64,000 nucleotides of DNA from Pseudobdellovibrionaceae bacterium (GTDB lineage: Bacteria > Bdellovibrionota > Bdellovibrionia > Bdellovibrionales > UBA1609): NCBI GenBank assembly GCA_020635075.1, contig JACKAM010000003.1, positions 372,001 through 436,000 on the forward strand, read 5' to 3'. The translations under genes and the position numbers were made by a program. Below the pieces are notes generated by a model. It was not told the DNA's origin. It saw only the letters and a list, made by a program, of their open reading frames with translations, and did no database searches. Positions 26,552-35,114 of the stretch are shown here, in pieces. Numbering within the stretch: position 1 is the first letter of the stretch; each line of letters opens with the position of its first letter.

Positions 26552-26926
26552 TTAACGGTAATCTCGGGTACAGGTTGTCTTAGACTCTCTTTCACTGCAG
26601 CTGCTCTCAAAAGATTCACTGCGCACACACTTGTCATAGGCAGAGCGCCGGGCTTCACCCTCTGTGCGCCGAGTGTCGCCATAGTAGGTGGTACCAAAGG
26701 AATTGCGCACTAGCTTGCAAGTCCAAACCTCAACAGCAGGAGGGGGAGTGGGTGTGGAATCACAGCGGGAAACGGCAACCTGCAGCTCCGCATTCTCGGC
26801 ATAACAACGCTGAAGCTCGCGAGTGAGTTCAATAATAGCACTGCCGTCTCCGCCACGAGCCTGAGCTTGTTCGATGACAGAAAGTGTGCAAATGGCAATC
26901 GCCAAAACAAGTACCAATGATTTCAT
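26552..26926 (-). CDS. Small secreted protein with C-terminal cysteines
   Basis: The 124-residue protein has a signal peptide (MKSLVLVLAIAICTLSVI, cut about QARG) and an AGGAGAAGG ribosome site. A short coiled-coil-like stretch (IELTRELQRCYAENAEL) is followed by a TPTPPPA linker and a C-terminal module with cysteines near 70, 100, 110 and 118 and a segment WTCKLVRNSFG. Similar C-terminal modules with WTC and CTR are common in small secreted Bdellovibrio proteins in my experience, but I cannot name the family. Confidence 0.65.
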   Translation of the reverse strand: MKSLVLVLAIAICTLSVIEQAQARGGDGSAIIELTRELQRCYAENAELQVAVSRCDSTPTPPPAVEVWTCKLVRNSFGTTYYGDTRRTEGEARRSAYDKCVRSESFESSCSERESKTTCTRDYR

Positions 26927-27070
26927 CGTCCTTCTCCTAATTAAAAATGAGTGAATTGACGTGAAATCGTCCTATCCGCCTCCATCGCAGTTCAGCAATT
27001 AATTTCAAATTACAAAAATCGCAGATTTCTCACCCAGAATTCGAAAAGCGATACAGGTTCCGGCAATCAC

Positions 27071-27098
27071 AAAAAAAAGGCGCTTCGAACTAAGCGCC
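27071..27098 (-). terminator. Rho-independent terminator
   Basis: On the minus strand GGCGCTT, a six-base loop and AAGCGCC are followed by eight T. It lies 70 bases downstream of the secreted gene ending at 27168 and is the clearest intrinsic terminator of this part of the window. Confidence 0.88.
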
Positions 27099-27167
27099 TC
27101 CCTTTATGGGTTGAATTCGTAATTTGTAAAAACTCCTAAAACCCCTCGTGGAAATCACACGCTGAGA

Positions 27168-27599
27168 TCAAGGAACCGCAAGAAAGATATCCCTGCACAA
27201 TACATAATCCGTGATATCAGCAGCAAGAGTTCCTGCGTCGTCGCCTACCAGGCCTGTACTGTAATCACGATTCGAAAGAGTCAGCTTAATGACATACACC
27301 TGCCTAAAACCCATACGGGAGCTGCTATTTTCAAGCTCCACCTTTGAATTGTAGTCGAACTCAGCGACAACCGGTCCACGCTGTGGATTCAATCCTTCAT
27401 ATTGGATGTTTTCAGAAATCAAAGTACCGTCCAAAAAGATTCTCTCGGTTGATAAGGTATCACCGTGACGTGGCGGAATGCCGCGATTGTAACCAACCAT
27501 TTCATACTGAATGCTCTGGTCGGCATTGCTGCAGTCAATATTGGCCTGTGCAACCGATAGTCCAGCCAATATGGACATAACTAGAATGAGTGCTTTCAT
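27168..27599 (-). CDS. Small secreted protein of unknown function
   Basis: The 143-residue product starts at ATG 27599, six bases after AAGGGG, with a signal peptide (MKALILVMSILAGLSVAQA). The mature protein has two cysteines near its ends (about 23 and 136), which could form one disulfide that closes the domain, and a beta-rich composition. The open frame extends to 27662 but only with a basic, non-signal leader. A terminator follows at 27071-27098, so it is monocistronic. Family not recognised. Confidence 0.68.
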   Translation of the reverse strand: MKALILVMSILAGLSVAQANIDCSNADQSIQYEMVGYNRGIPPRHGDTLSTERIFLDGTLISENIQYEGLNPQRGPVVAEFDYNSKVELENSSSRMGFRQVYVIKLTLSNRDYSTGLVGDDAGTLAADITDYVLCRDIFLAVP

Positions 27600-27858
27600 T
27601 TTGTTCCCCTTTGCTCGATGTGGGCCCCTGAATGGGCGAGGCCCTTTTAACTTTTCGATCAACTTCAGCCAAATTAGTTGTTTTGATCACCATCCATCAA
27701 CTTACGACCATCGTATTTCTAATACTATTCTGATTCCTGACTTAACATTCCCGCCACTTTGAAAACTTCACTGAAAAGAATCCGTTAAGAGGCTCATAGG
27801 AAGTGACAAAAATACACCTGCGCCATGCACCAGCCACCTAAAGGTTTGCAGCCCCGCA

Positions 27859-27866
27859 CCCCCCCC
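27859..27866. repeat. C8 homopolymer in the leader of the peptide-binding protein gene
   Basis: Eight C lie 11 bases before the putative start at 27878. Length change would alter leader spacing. Confidence 0.8.
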
Positions 27867-27877
27867 GGTATGGTTGA

Positions 27878-29506
27878 TTGCAAACCAAAATATGGGGGTG
27901 TCTTTTGGCTCAATGTGTATTTAGGCTCTTTTCTATTGTTCTGTTGGTTGCCTCAGCCTTAGGCGGCAGGTATGCCTGGGCAGGAAAGGCCTCAACAATC
28001 GTCTACTGTGCCGAAGGATCACCTCAGACCTTCAACCCCGCCTTATCCATCGATGCCACGACTCACCACCTTAACAAAGACATTTACAACAGGCTTGTTC
28101 GCCTCTCCGTCGATGATGGAAAGGTCGAACCTGACTTGGCGGAGTCCTGGACGGTGTCGGATGATGGCAAGGTCATTCAGTTTAGGTTGCGGAAGAACGT
28201 GAGCTTTCACACCACTGAATATTTTAAGCCGACGCGCAAGTTAAATGCTGACGATGTCGTATTTTCTTTTTTGCGCCAACTTAAAAAAGATCACCCCTTC
28301 CACTTGGTCGGAGATGGCAAATACCTGATGTTTCAGAGCAATGGTCTGGATAAGGTGATCGAGGATGTGGTTAAGGTCAGTGACTTAGAAGTAAAGTTCA
28401 TTCTTAACAAGCCCTTTGCACCACTACTTCCCTTGCTCAGCGCAATCCCCATGGGAATCACGTCCAAGGAGTACGCTGATCACCTGGCCGCCGCGGACAA
28501 AAAAGTGGATTATGATCAAAAGCCCGTCGGCACAGGCCCCATGATCTTTAAGTCCTACGTCCCCGACCAACGGATTCGTCTGACCGCCAATCCACAGTAC
28601 TTTTTGGGCAAGCCTAAATTTGACCAGTTCGTCTTTGAAATCGTTCCTGAAGGCAACGTGCGGATGCAAATGATGCGTGTGGGCTCATGCCACATTGCCT
28701 TTAATCCGCCGGTGGAAACATTGAAATATTTAAAGGACGAACCCCAGCTACAAGTTGTCAAACGTCCCGGCGTGAATGTGGGCTATGTTGGACTCAACAT
28801 AAAAAAGCGTCCTTTTGATAATGTTAAAGTCAGGCAGGCTCTCAACTATGCCCTTAATCGTGAAGCCTACATCAAAGCCATTTATCACGACAATGCGAAG
28901 CTTGCTGACACACCTTTGTCGGCGGTTTCTTGGGCTCACAAAGTCTATGACAATCGCTACAGCTATGATTTGGCCAAGGCTAAACAGCTTCTCAAAGAGG
29001 CCGGTTTTCCCAATGGCTTCAGTACCGAACTGTGGACTCTGCCCATTGATCGCCCTTACATCCCAAACGGGAAAAAGCTAGGAGAAATGATTCAGGCTGA
29101 TCTTGCCAAGCTGAACATCAGCGTTCGCCTTGTCAGCTACGATTGGGGGACCTACTTGGAGAAGTCCGAAAAAGGTGAGCATCACATGGTTATGCTTGGA
29201 TGGATGTCAGATTTGGGTGATCCCGATATCATGTTAGGCAACAATCTTTCCTGTAACACCCGATTTAATGTCTCTCAATGGTGTGACAAGAGTTTTCAGG
29301 CACTACTGGAAAAAGCCAGATCTACCAATGATCAAGCTGAGCGACAGAAGATGTATCAAGAGGCCATTGGGATATTTATTGACCAGGCCCCTTGGATTCC
29401 GATCGCCCATGGCAACTACACTCGGGTGATTAGCCAAAAATTGAAAGGCTACAAGTTTTCGAGCTATGGCTATGACATCTTTGACGACGCCAGGATCGAG
29501 TTCTGA
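27878..29506 (+). CDS. Peptide ABC transporter substrate-binding protein (SBP family 5)
   Basis: The 542-residue protein is of the OppA/DppA type: VYCAEGSPQTFNPALSID is the family start, and DLAESWTVSDDGKVIQF and RLRKNVSFHTT are the signature. A signal peptide precedes it (about 1-36). The start is uncertain: TTG 27878 is shown, but several in-frame TTG codons follow within the hydrophobic leader. No permease or ATPase genes lie nearby, so it is an orphan binding protein, or its partners are elsewhere. The next gene encodes an M14-like carboxypeptidase, which fits peptide scavenging. Confidence 0.85.
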   Translation: MQTKIWGCLLAQCVFRLFSIVLLVASALGGRYAWAGKASTIVYCAEGSPQTFNPALSIDATTHHLNKDIYNRLVRLSVDDGKVEPDLAESWTVSDDGKVIQFRLRKNVSFHTTEYFKPTRKLNADDVVFSFLRQLKKDHPFHLVGDGKYLMFQSNGLDKVIEDVVKVSDLEVKFILNKPFAPLLPLLSAIPMGITSKEYADHLAAADKKVDYDQKPVGTGPMIFKSYVPDQRIRLTANPQYFLGKPKFDQFVFEIVPEGNVRMQMMRVGSCHIAFNPPVETLKYLKDEPQLQVVKRPGVNVGYVGLNIKKRPFDNVKVRQALNYALNREAYIKAIYHDNAKLADTPLSAVSWAHKVYDNRYSYDLAKAKQLLKEAGFPNGFSTELWTLPIDRPYIPNGKKLGEMIQADLAKLNISVRLVSYDWGTYLEKSEKGEHHMVMLGWMSDLGDPDIMLGNNLSCNTRFNVSQWCDKSFQALLEKARSTNDQAERQKMYQEAIGIFIDQAPWIPIAHGNYTRVISQKLKGYKFSSYGYDIFDDARIEF

Positions 29507-29535
29507 TTTTTTACGTATGAACCGGGGTAGTATTC

Positions 29536-30657
29536 ATGAATTCCGAATTACTTTTTAGCACCAACTACGGGGATGCTCGCAGGAGCTTTGTCGATTTTTG
29601 CCTGAAAAGGGGCGGGATTGTTCAGAGCTTTCTTAACCCTAATGCTAAGGGCCCAACCGGGGAAGACCTATTCACTGATCTAGTTCGCTTCGGTCCCATT
29701 CACCCAAAAAAGGCTCTGTTTTGTATCTCCGGCACCCATGGATTGGAATGCCCAGCCGGCCGAACCGCCTTTATCAATTGGCTGGATCAGTTTGATTTCA
29801 AATCGCTGGCCCCAGATACTGGTCTTTACTTCGTTCATGCCATTAACCCCTATGGCTTTGCTCATTTAAGCCGCACAACTGAGAACAACGTGGATCTCAA
29901 CCGCAACTTCCGGGAATTCTCGGGGCCACTCCCCAAAAACCCGATCTACGATGATCTTCGCCCACTCCTGTGCCCTGATGGACTGGATGAGCTGAAAATG
30001 GAAGTGATGACAGCGAAATTGGAGGACAAGGCCAAAGACATCACCTGGCAGGTTCTGGTCGATGGATTTATGAAGGGCCAATACAAGGATCCCGTCGGAG
30101 TGATGTACGGGGGACATCACCGAGAATGGTCAGCGGAAACTCTTGAGACTATTGTGAAAAAGGAGCTTGGTCGCTGTGAGGACGTCCTTTACATCGACTG
30201 GCACACTGGACTCGGAGAGTACGGCTACGACTTTTACGTTTGCCTGCACGAGGTGGATTCGCCCAGGTACCAACTGGTTAACAACCTGCTTGATGGCAAA
30301 TTGGAGCAGACGGCCAAGGGCTTTATCGGTGGTCAGATTCCCCGCTACGAAGGCCTCCTCCTAGCTCAGCTCGATAGGTGGCTCGCTCACTGCCGAAGAA
30401 TGGGATTCGTCATCGAAATGGGAACCAAAGACAACAAGTCCATCTCCAACGCCCTTATGCTCGATGCCTGGCTGAGACGGAATCCAAATAGTGACGATGA
30501 AACAAAACGCAATATCAAGGCTCAACTCTTGGAATTCTTCTATCCCAACGACCCACCCTGGCAGGACAGCCTATTGATCCGATCCAGAAATCTATTGAAT
30601 TGCATGTACAAACAATTGGTCACTGAAGGGCTTCCTGCCGTCAAGCAAGAGGAATAG
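29536..30657 (+). CDS. DUF2817 / M14-like carboxypeptidase
   Basis: The 373-residue protein is a DUF2817 family zinc carboxypeptidase-like enzyme without a signal peptide, so it acts in the cytosol. Zinc-ligand candidates are H and E of SGTHGLECPAG (about 66-76) and the H of IDWHTGLGEYG (about 222-232). VNNVDLNRNFR (about 117-127) is the arginine-containing motif of M14 enzymes. It is encoded 29 bases after the peptide-binding protein on the same strand and is likely in one operon, where it would degrade imported peptides. Substrate unknown. Confidence 0.82.
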   Translation: MNSELLFSTNYGDARRSFVDFCLKRGGIVQSFLNPNAKGPTGEDLFTDLVRFGPIHPKKALFCISGTHGLECPAGRTAFINWLDQFDFKSLAPDTGLYFVHAINPYGFAHLSRTTENNVDLNRNFREFSGPLPKNPIYDDLRPLLCPDGLDELKMEVMTAKLEDKAKDITWQVLVDGFMKGQYKDPVGVMYGGHHREWSAETLETIVKKELGRCEDVLYIDWHTGLGEYGYDFYVCLHEVDSPRYQLVNNLLDGKLEQTAKGFIGGQIPRYEGLLLAQLDRWLAHCRRMGFVIEMGTKDNKSISNALMLDAWLRRNPNSDDETKRNIKAQLLEFFYPNDPPWQDSLLIRSRNLLNCMYKQLVTEGLPAVKQEE

Positions 30658-30702
30658 GGGACGATTGCTGCACAAGTGTCGGCGCCATTAGACCTCCACT
30701 CA

Positions 30703-32385
30703 TCAAACTGTGGGCGTCAACTGCTTGCCGCCCTGGTAGGCCTCGGCCAGATTGACTGTATGGTTTTTGATCCGACGAAATGAAACCACAATATCGCTAA
30801 GAGTGAGAGAGGCCACTGGCAGGAACTTACCCTCAGCCACCCTCTCCACATGGGTCTCTTTGATCTTTTCCACTAATTCGTTGAATTCATTCCATTCAGG
30901 CCGGAGCCTATCAATATTGACATGCTCATAGCGAACAATGCGATCCGCAACGTGTTGGTAAAGCTCGGAGGCCTTATTGGAAAGGGCCTCGATTTCGTCC
31001 TTGGTTGGTTGATCAAAGACAAATCCCTGTCGAAAGGAGCGTTGGGCATATTTCATTATCGACTGGCAGTAGTCAGCAATACTCTCTAGCTCCTCAGCCA
31101 TCCTAAGAATTGCCTTTACCCGATTACTCTCCTCACCGGTCATTTGTGATTCCATCACCTTTCCCATGAAGACGGTGATCTCCATATGCATCTTGTCAGT
31201 GATATGCTCAAACTTGTTAATTTTCTGAATCAGCTCCGTCAACTCCTGGGGAGAGTTTAAAAAGGTCTTGGTGATATCAAAGAGCTTTGTCACCAACTCC
31301 GCCATCTTAATCAATTCCGCGCGCGCAAGGCCAATCGCCAGGGCCGGAGACGTGGTGGACGCATCACCAAAAAACTCCAGCTTCTTCTGCTCCTTGTAGG
31401 CTTTGTCTGGAACCAGCTTTCTCACCACCAGCTCCAAATACTTCATCAAAGGTAAAAACAATATAACGTTAGCTACGTTAAATACCGTATGGCCGGCCGC
31501 GATGTGAGCAGCCACATAGGGCTTTTGCCCTTCAGCATCGGTAAAATCAGCAACCCCACCGATGATCATCTCAATGAAGTCCTTGTAGATCCAAAACACC
31601 GAGGTCAAGATCAAGACACCCAACAGATTAAACACGGCATGGGCAGCTCCAGCTCTGCGAGCGTTGGTGTTGGCCCCAATACTAGCGAGGAGAGCCGTAA
31701 TGGTTGTGCCGATATTTTCTCCCATCACCAAAGCGAGTGCAGTCTGAAAGGTGATTGAACCTGAACTGGCCAGGGCAATGGTGATTCCCAACATGGCTGA
31801 ACTAGATTGAACAACAAAGGTGAGCAAACAGCCAATTAAAATGGTTCCCAAGAGGCTGGGAAGATCTGCGGCACTAAAGTACTGCATCATCGCCAAGAAT
31901 TCTTCGTTGGTTCTCAGCGGCTTAAAGGCTCCGCTCATGAGTTCCAAACCCAAAAAGACCATACCCAACGCAAAGACCACCCGGCCCACCTGGGAGATGC
32001 GCTCGTTGCGGGAAAAGAGAAGAGGGAAGATGCTAAGACCAATCAACAGAAGACTGTACTTGCCAATTTTGATGGAGATGATCCACCCAGTGATGGTAGT
32101 CCCAATGTTGGCACCCAGGATCACCCCAATGGCTTGAGACAGGTCCATAAGCCCGGCGTTGACAAAGCCCACAACCATCACTGTGGTAATGGAACTACTT
32201 TGCACAAAACAGGTCACCCCTAGCCCAACAAGGACCGCCATAAATCGATTTGTTGTCAGAGTATTAATGGCCTTACGTATCCATTGGCTGGCCGCAGCCT
32301 GAAGACCCTCTGACAGCATCTTCATGCCGTAGAAGAAAATGCCCAATCCGCCGAGAACTGTGTACGCGAGCTTAAACCAATCCAT
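30703..32385 (-). CDS. Na/Pi cotransporter family protein with PhoU domain
   Basis: The 560-residue protein starts at ATG 32385 (AGGAAGAG upstream). The membrane part has two copies of the QSSS signature (FVQSSSIT and VVQSSSAM) typical of Na-dependent phosphate symporters, plus GANIGTTITG and GENIGTTITA pairs. The last 200 residues are a PhoU-like helical domain. It takes up or exports phosphate at the inner membrane. The open frame starts at 32436, but that leader has no ribosome site. Confidence 0.88.
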   Translation of the reverse strand: MDWFKLAYTVLGGLGIFFYGMKMLSEGLQAAASQWIRKAINTLTTNRFMAVLVGLGVTCFVQSSSITTVMVVGFVNAGLMDLSQAIGVILGANIGTTITGWIISIKIGKYSLLLIGLSIFPLLFSRNERISQVGRVVFALGMVFLGLELMSGAFKPLRTNEEFLAMMQYFSAADLPSLLGTILIGCLLTFVVQSSSAMLGITIALASSGSITFQTALALVMGENIGTTITALLASIGANTNARRAGAAHAVFNLLGVLILTSVFWIYKDFIEMIIGGVADFTDAEGQKPYVAAHIAAGHTVFNVANVILFLPLMKYLELVVRKLVPDKAYKEQKKLEFFGDASTTSPALAIGLARAELIKMAELVTKLFDITKTFLNSPQELTELIQKINKFEHITDKMHMEITVFMGKVMESQMTGEESNRVKAILRMAEELESIADYCQSIMKYAQRSFRQGFVFDQPTKDEIEALSNKASELYQHVADRIVRYEHVNIDRLRPEWNEFNELVEKIKETHVERVAEGKFLPVASLTLSDIVVSFRRIKNHTVNLAEAYQGGKQLTPTV

Positions 32386-32664
32386 ATCTCTTCCTGGCGA
32401 GAGTTTTGTGGCACACATTTGACCTTGATCAGCCACATAGTCAACCGATTGGCGCGGCGCAATTCTGATGGGAATTTCTGCGGCAGAAAATGCGTATTTC
32501 TTGGGCAGTCTGACCTGGCTCTACAGTAATCGCCAATCTCACCAGGAGACGCCCGTAAGAGCCGAGAAAACCAGTGATTTATCCGTCTCAAAGGTAAACA
32601 ACCGCAAAGGGGCGGGCCCAAGGATTGCTGTAAATATTGATGGGTTGTCTCAGGGAGTGGGGTT

Positions 32665-33099
32665 GTGTACCTAATTCGAATCGTCTCATTTTTAGTTTTT
32701 TGTACTTTTGCCCTGGGCTGTGGCTCTAGCAGCGCCTGGAATTCTGACCCATTGACCTCAGGGCAGGGCTTTTCCCTGAAAGGTACCTGCGATCATCGCA
32801 CCAACAGCAATGCTTCGGACCGCCAGTGTCGTGAATGGCGGGGGGACTTCTTTAGGTCCGCCGACCTCGCGGTTTCTTGTGCTGCTATCGACGGCGGAGC
32901 CTACATCCAGGACCCCTGTCCTTCGGAAAACCTCATCGGAACTTGTGTTCTAGATGAAGGCAAAGCAACTGAAACCCGCTTTCTCTACTACGACAATGAT
33001 TGGAACATCAATAGTGCAGAAATTCACTGCGCTGACAAGGATTTGGCCTCAAGGGGACTGGGCAGCACCACTTCCATTTGGCGCCAACCGATCGACTAG
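32665..33099 (+). CDS. Small lipoprotein
   Basis: The 144-residue product has a lipoprotein signal with lipobox FALGC (cysteine at about residue 19) and starts at GTG 32665 after GGGAGTGGGG. The mature part has eight further cysteines and acidic surface. It converges with the NarK-hemerythrin gene, overlapping it by four bases at the stop codons. No family recognised. Confidence 0.68.
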   Translation: MYLIRIVSFLVFCTFALGCGSSSAWNSDPLTSGQGFSLKGTCDHRTNSNASDRQCREWRGDFFRSADLAVSCAAIDGGAYIQDPCPSENLIGTCVLDEGKATETRFLYYDNDWNINSAEIHCADKDLASRGLGSTTSIWRQPID

Positions 33100-35021
33100 G
33101 GGCGGAGACCGTCCCTATGATTGGAGTGAGTCACATACTCCTTGTCTCTCACCATAATATGGCCGGTCAGCCAGGTCTTCAGAAAATCCAATAGCTCATC
33201 CATGGCGGTCGGCTCGCTCTTGCTGAGCCGCTTTTTGAATTGAGAAATCTCGCGCATGAACTCCGCGTGCGACTGCCGGTGGGAGGTCAGCTTGGGAAAA
33301 GCAATCCTCTCCATAAGGTTTTCTTCCGCCGCAAAATGAATCTGAATGTATTGATCCAGGTCCTCAAAAACTGCCTTAAACTCCTTAAGAGGACGCCCTC
33401 TCTGGATCACCTCGTCCAACTTGTTAATGAGTTCCACTAGTCGTCGATGTTGAGCGTCCATATCCTCATTGCCTATGACAAACTTATTCGACCACTCAAA
33501 CAAAGGAGCCAATCTATCCCCTGGCAACACCCTGCTCGCGTCTGCATACTTGGACTCAAAGCCGACTGGTCGTTTAGTCATCTTGGCAACCACCCGATGC
33601 ATCCAGATCAAGCAGGCGGCCGATATCAAGAACATGAACATCCAGCAACTGGTCCACAGCCCCGTGCCCTCTAGCAAATATCCAAATGCGATTGGGCAAA
33701 GGAATCCTCCCAGACCACCTAAGACACCAACCATTCCACCGACAACGCCGACTTGATTGGGAAAATAATCGGGAATATGTTTGTAAACAGCCGCCTTGCC
33801 AATTCCCCAAATGCTTCCCAAAAGAATGACAATGCCGGCAAAAATCCACACGTTGGCCTGAAAATAAATCCGCGTAACCCCTTTGGCCAAAAGCTGCCGC
33901 TTTTCAACCTGATCTCCCACCTTAACGACGGTCTCTGTCCACATATCTTTGTGAGGCAGTACAAGGAGCTGGCTATCGCCACTCTTCATCATTGCCGGCT
34001 TGGTCTTCAGCGGATAGGGTTTGCCGTTCACCACCACTGAATCTGGGGTGATCTCAGTGACCTCTCCCGCCTCGCGAGCCATCACCCCCCGACCAGGCGA
34101 GTAAATTTCCATTTTGGGCACGATCAACAGGAAACTGCAAACCACCGAGGTTCCCAAGACCCAATACATAACGACCCGTGGGCCCCACTTGTCGGACATC
34201 CAGCCACCGAGGGCACGAATCACCCCTGAAGGAAAACTGAACAGTGAGGCCAAAATGCCGGCCGTCACCAAAGACATAAAATACACATTTACAAAATAGG
34301 GCACCAACCACTGGGAAAAGGCCACGAAGCATCCAAAGACTAAAAAATAATATAGGCCGAAACGCCAAACACGAATTTCTTTGAGCGGAGCCAACAGCTC
34401 ACCCACCGACTTAGCCTTCACCTCTGGCTTGCGGTTGACGGCCAGAATGACAAAAATCACTCCCATCAGGATCATCGCCGCGGCGTAGATCACAGGGAGC
34501 TGTCTCCATCCATCAAGGTTGGCACCGTTATCGGTCAATCGATTAAGCAGTGTCGGCCCGAACAAAGTGGTAATTGCCGCGCCGGCGTTTCCGGCTCCAA
34601 ATATCCCTAACGCCGTACCCTGATTTTTCTTGGGATACCAAACCGAAGTGAAGGCGATTCCAATCGAAAAACCCACCCCAGTTAGCCCAAATCCAAAACT
34701 GCAAAGGGCAAAGGTCCAAAAGCTGTCCGCCTTCGAAAGCAGAAACAAGGGAATGGACGTCATAAACAAAAGTGATGCAAAGACCGGCTTGCCGCCAAAC
34801 TTGTCCGTCAGGATCCCAGCCGGAAGGCGAAAAATTGCCCCTGTCAAAACCGGGATTCCCATGAGCCACCCGATTTCAACCGGGCCCCACGGGTAAACCT
34901 GATTGGAGGCTAGGAATGTGACCAAAACACCATTGAGCATCCAGGCCGCAAAACAAATGGTGAAGGCTATAGTATTTACGATTAAAACTCGGTGGGAAAC
35001 TGAGGTCGGTTTTTCAAGCAT
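33096..35021 (-). CDS. narK: NarK-type nitrate/nitrite transporter fused to a hemerythrin domain
   Basis: The 641-residue protein joins two domains. Residues 1-490 are an MFS nitrate/nitrite transporter with twelve helices (FRLPAGILTDKFGGKP, GAGNAGAAITTL signatures). Between helices, at about 313-392, is an insert that resembles a small beta domain (VVKVGDQVEKRQLLAKG). Residues 505-641 are a bacteriohemerythrin with all seven di-iron ligands: H525, H562, E566, H581, H585, H621 and D626. Nitrate uptake or nitrite export with an oxygen- or NO-sensitive di-iron site is inferred. The start ATG 35021 has a nearby promoter region with a G9 tract downstream of the next gene. Confidence 0.9.
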   Translation of the reverse strand: MLEKPTSVSHRVLIVNTIAFTICFAAWMLNGVLVTFLASNQVYPWGPVEIGWLMGIPVLTGAIFRLPAGILTDKFGGKPVFASLLFMTSIPLFLLSKADSFWTFALCSFGFGLTGVGFSIGIAFTSVWYPKKNQGTALGIFGAGNAGAAITTLFGPTLLNRLTDNGANLDGWRQLPVIYAAAMILMGVIFVILAVNRKPEVKAKSVGELLAPLKEIRVWRFGLYYFLVFGCFVAFSQWLVPYFVNVYFMSLVTAGILASLFSFPSGVIRALGGWMSDKWGPRVVMYWVLGTSVVCSFLLIVPKMEIYSPGRGVMAREAGEVTEITPDSVVVNGKPYPLKTKPAMMKSGDSQLLVLPHKDMWTETVVKVGDQVEKRQLLAKGVTRIYFQANVWIFAGIVILLGSIWGIGKAAVYKHIPDYFPNQVGVVGGMVGVLGGLGGFLCPIAFGYLLEGTGLWTSCWMFMFLISAACLIWMHRVVAKMTKRPVGFESKYADASRVLPGDRLAPLFEWSNKFVIGNEDMDAQHRRLVELINKLDEVIQRGRPLKEFKAVFEDLDQYIQIHFAAEENLMERIAFPKLTSHRQSHAEFMREISQFKKRLSKSEPTAMDELLDFLKTWLTGHIMVRDKEYVTHSNHRDGLRP

Positions 35022-35103
35022 AATGAGACATTAGATACACTAATATTCACGAGAATCAATTGACTCAATATGGCTGAGAATTTTTGACCCTAATAATACT
35101 TGA

Positions 35104-35112
35104 GGGGGGGGG
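35104..35112. repeat. G9 homopolymer between the ligase and narK genes
   Basis: Nine G (plus strand) lie 83 bases upstream of the narK start, downstream of the ligase stop. It could slip and alter the promoter spacing. Confidence 0.8.
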
Positions 35113-35114
35113 CG

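Noticed and set aside
35022..35103. Possible FNR box before narK
   Set aside because: TTGA and TCAA half sites occur but not with the proper spacing, so I do not claim a site.
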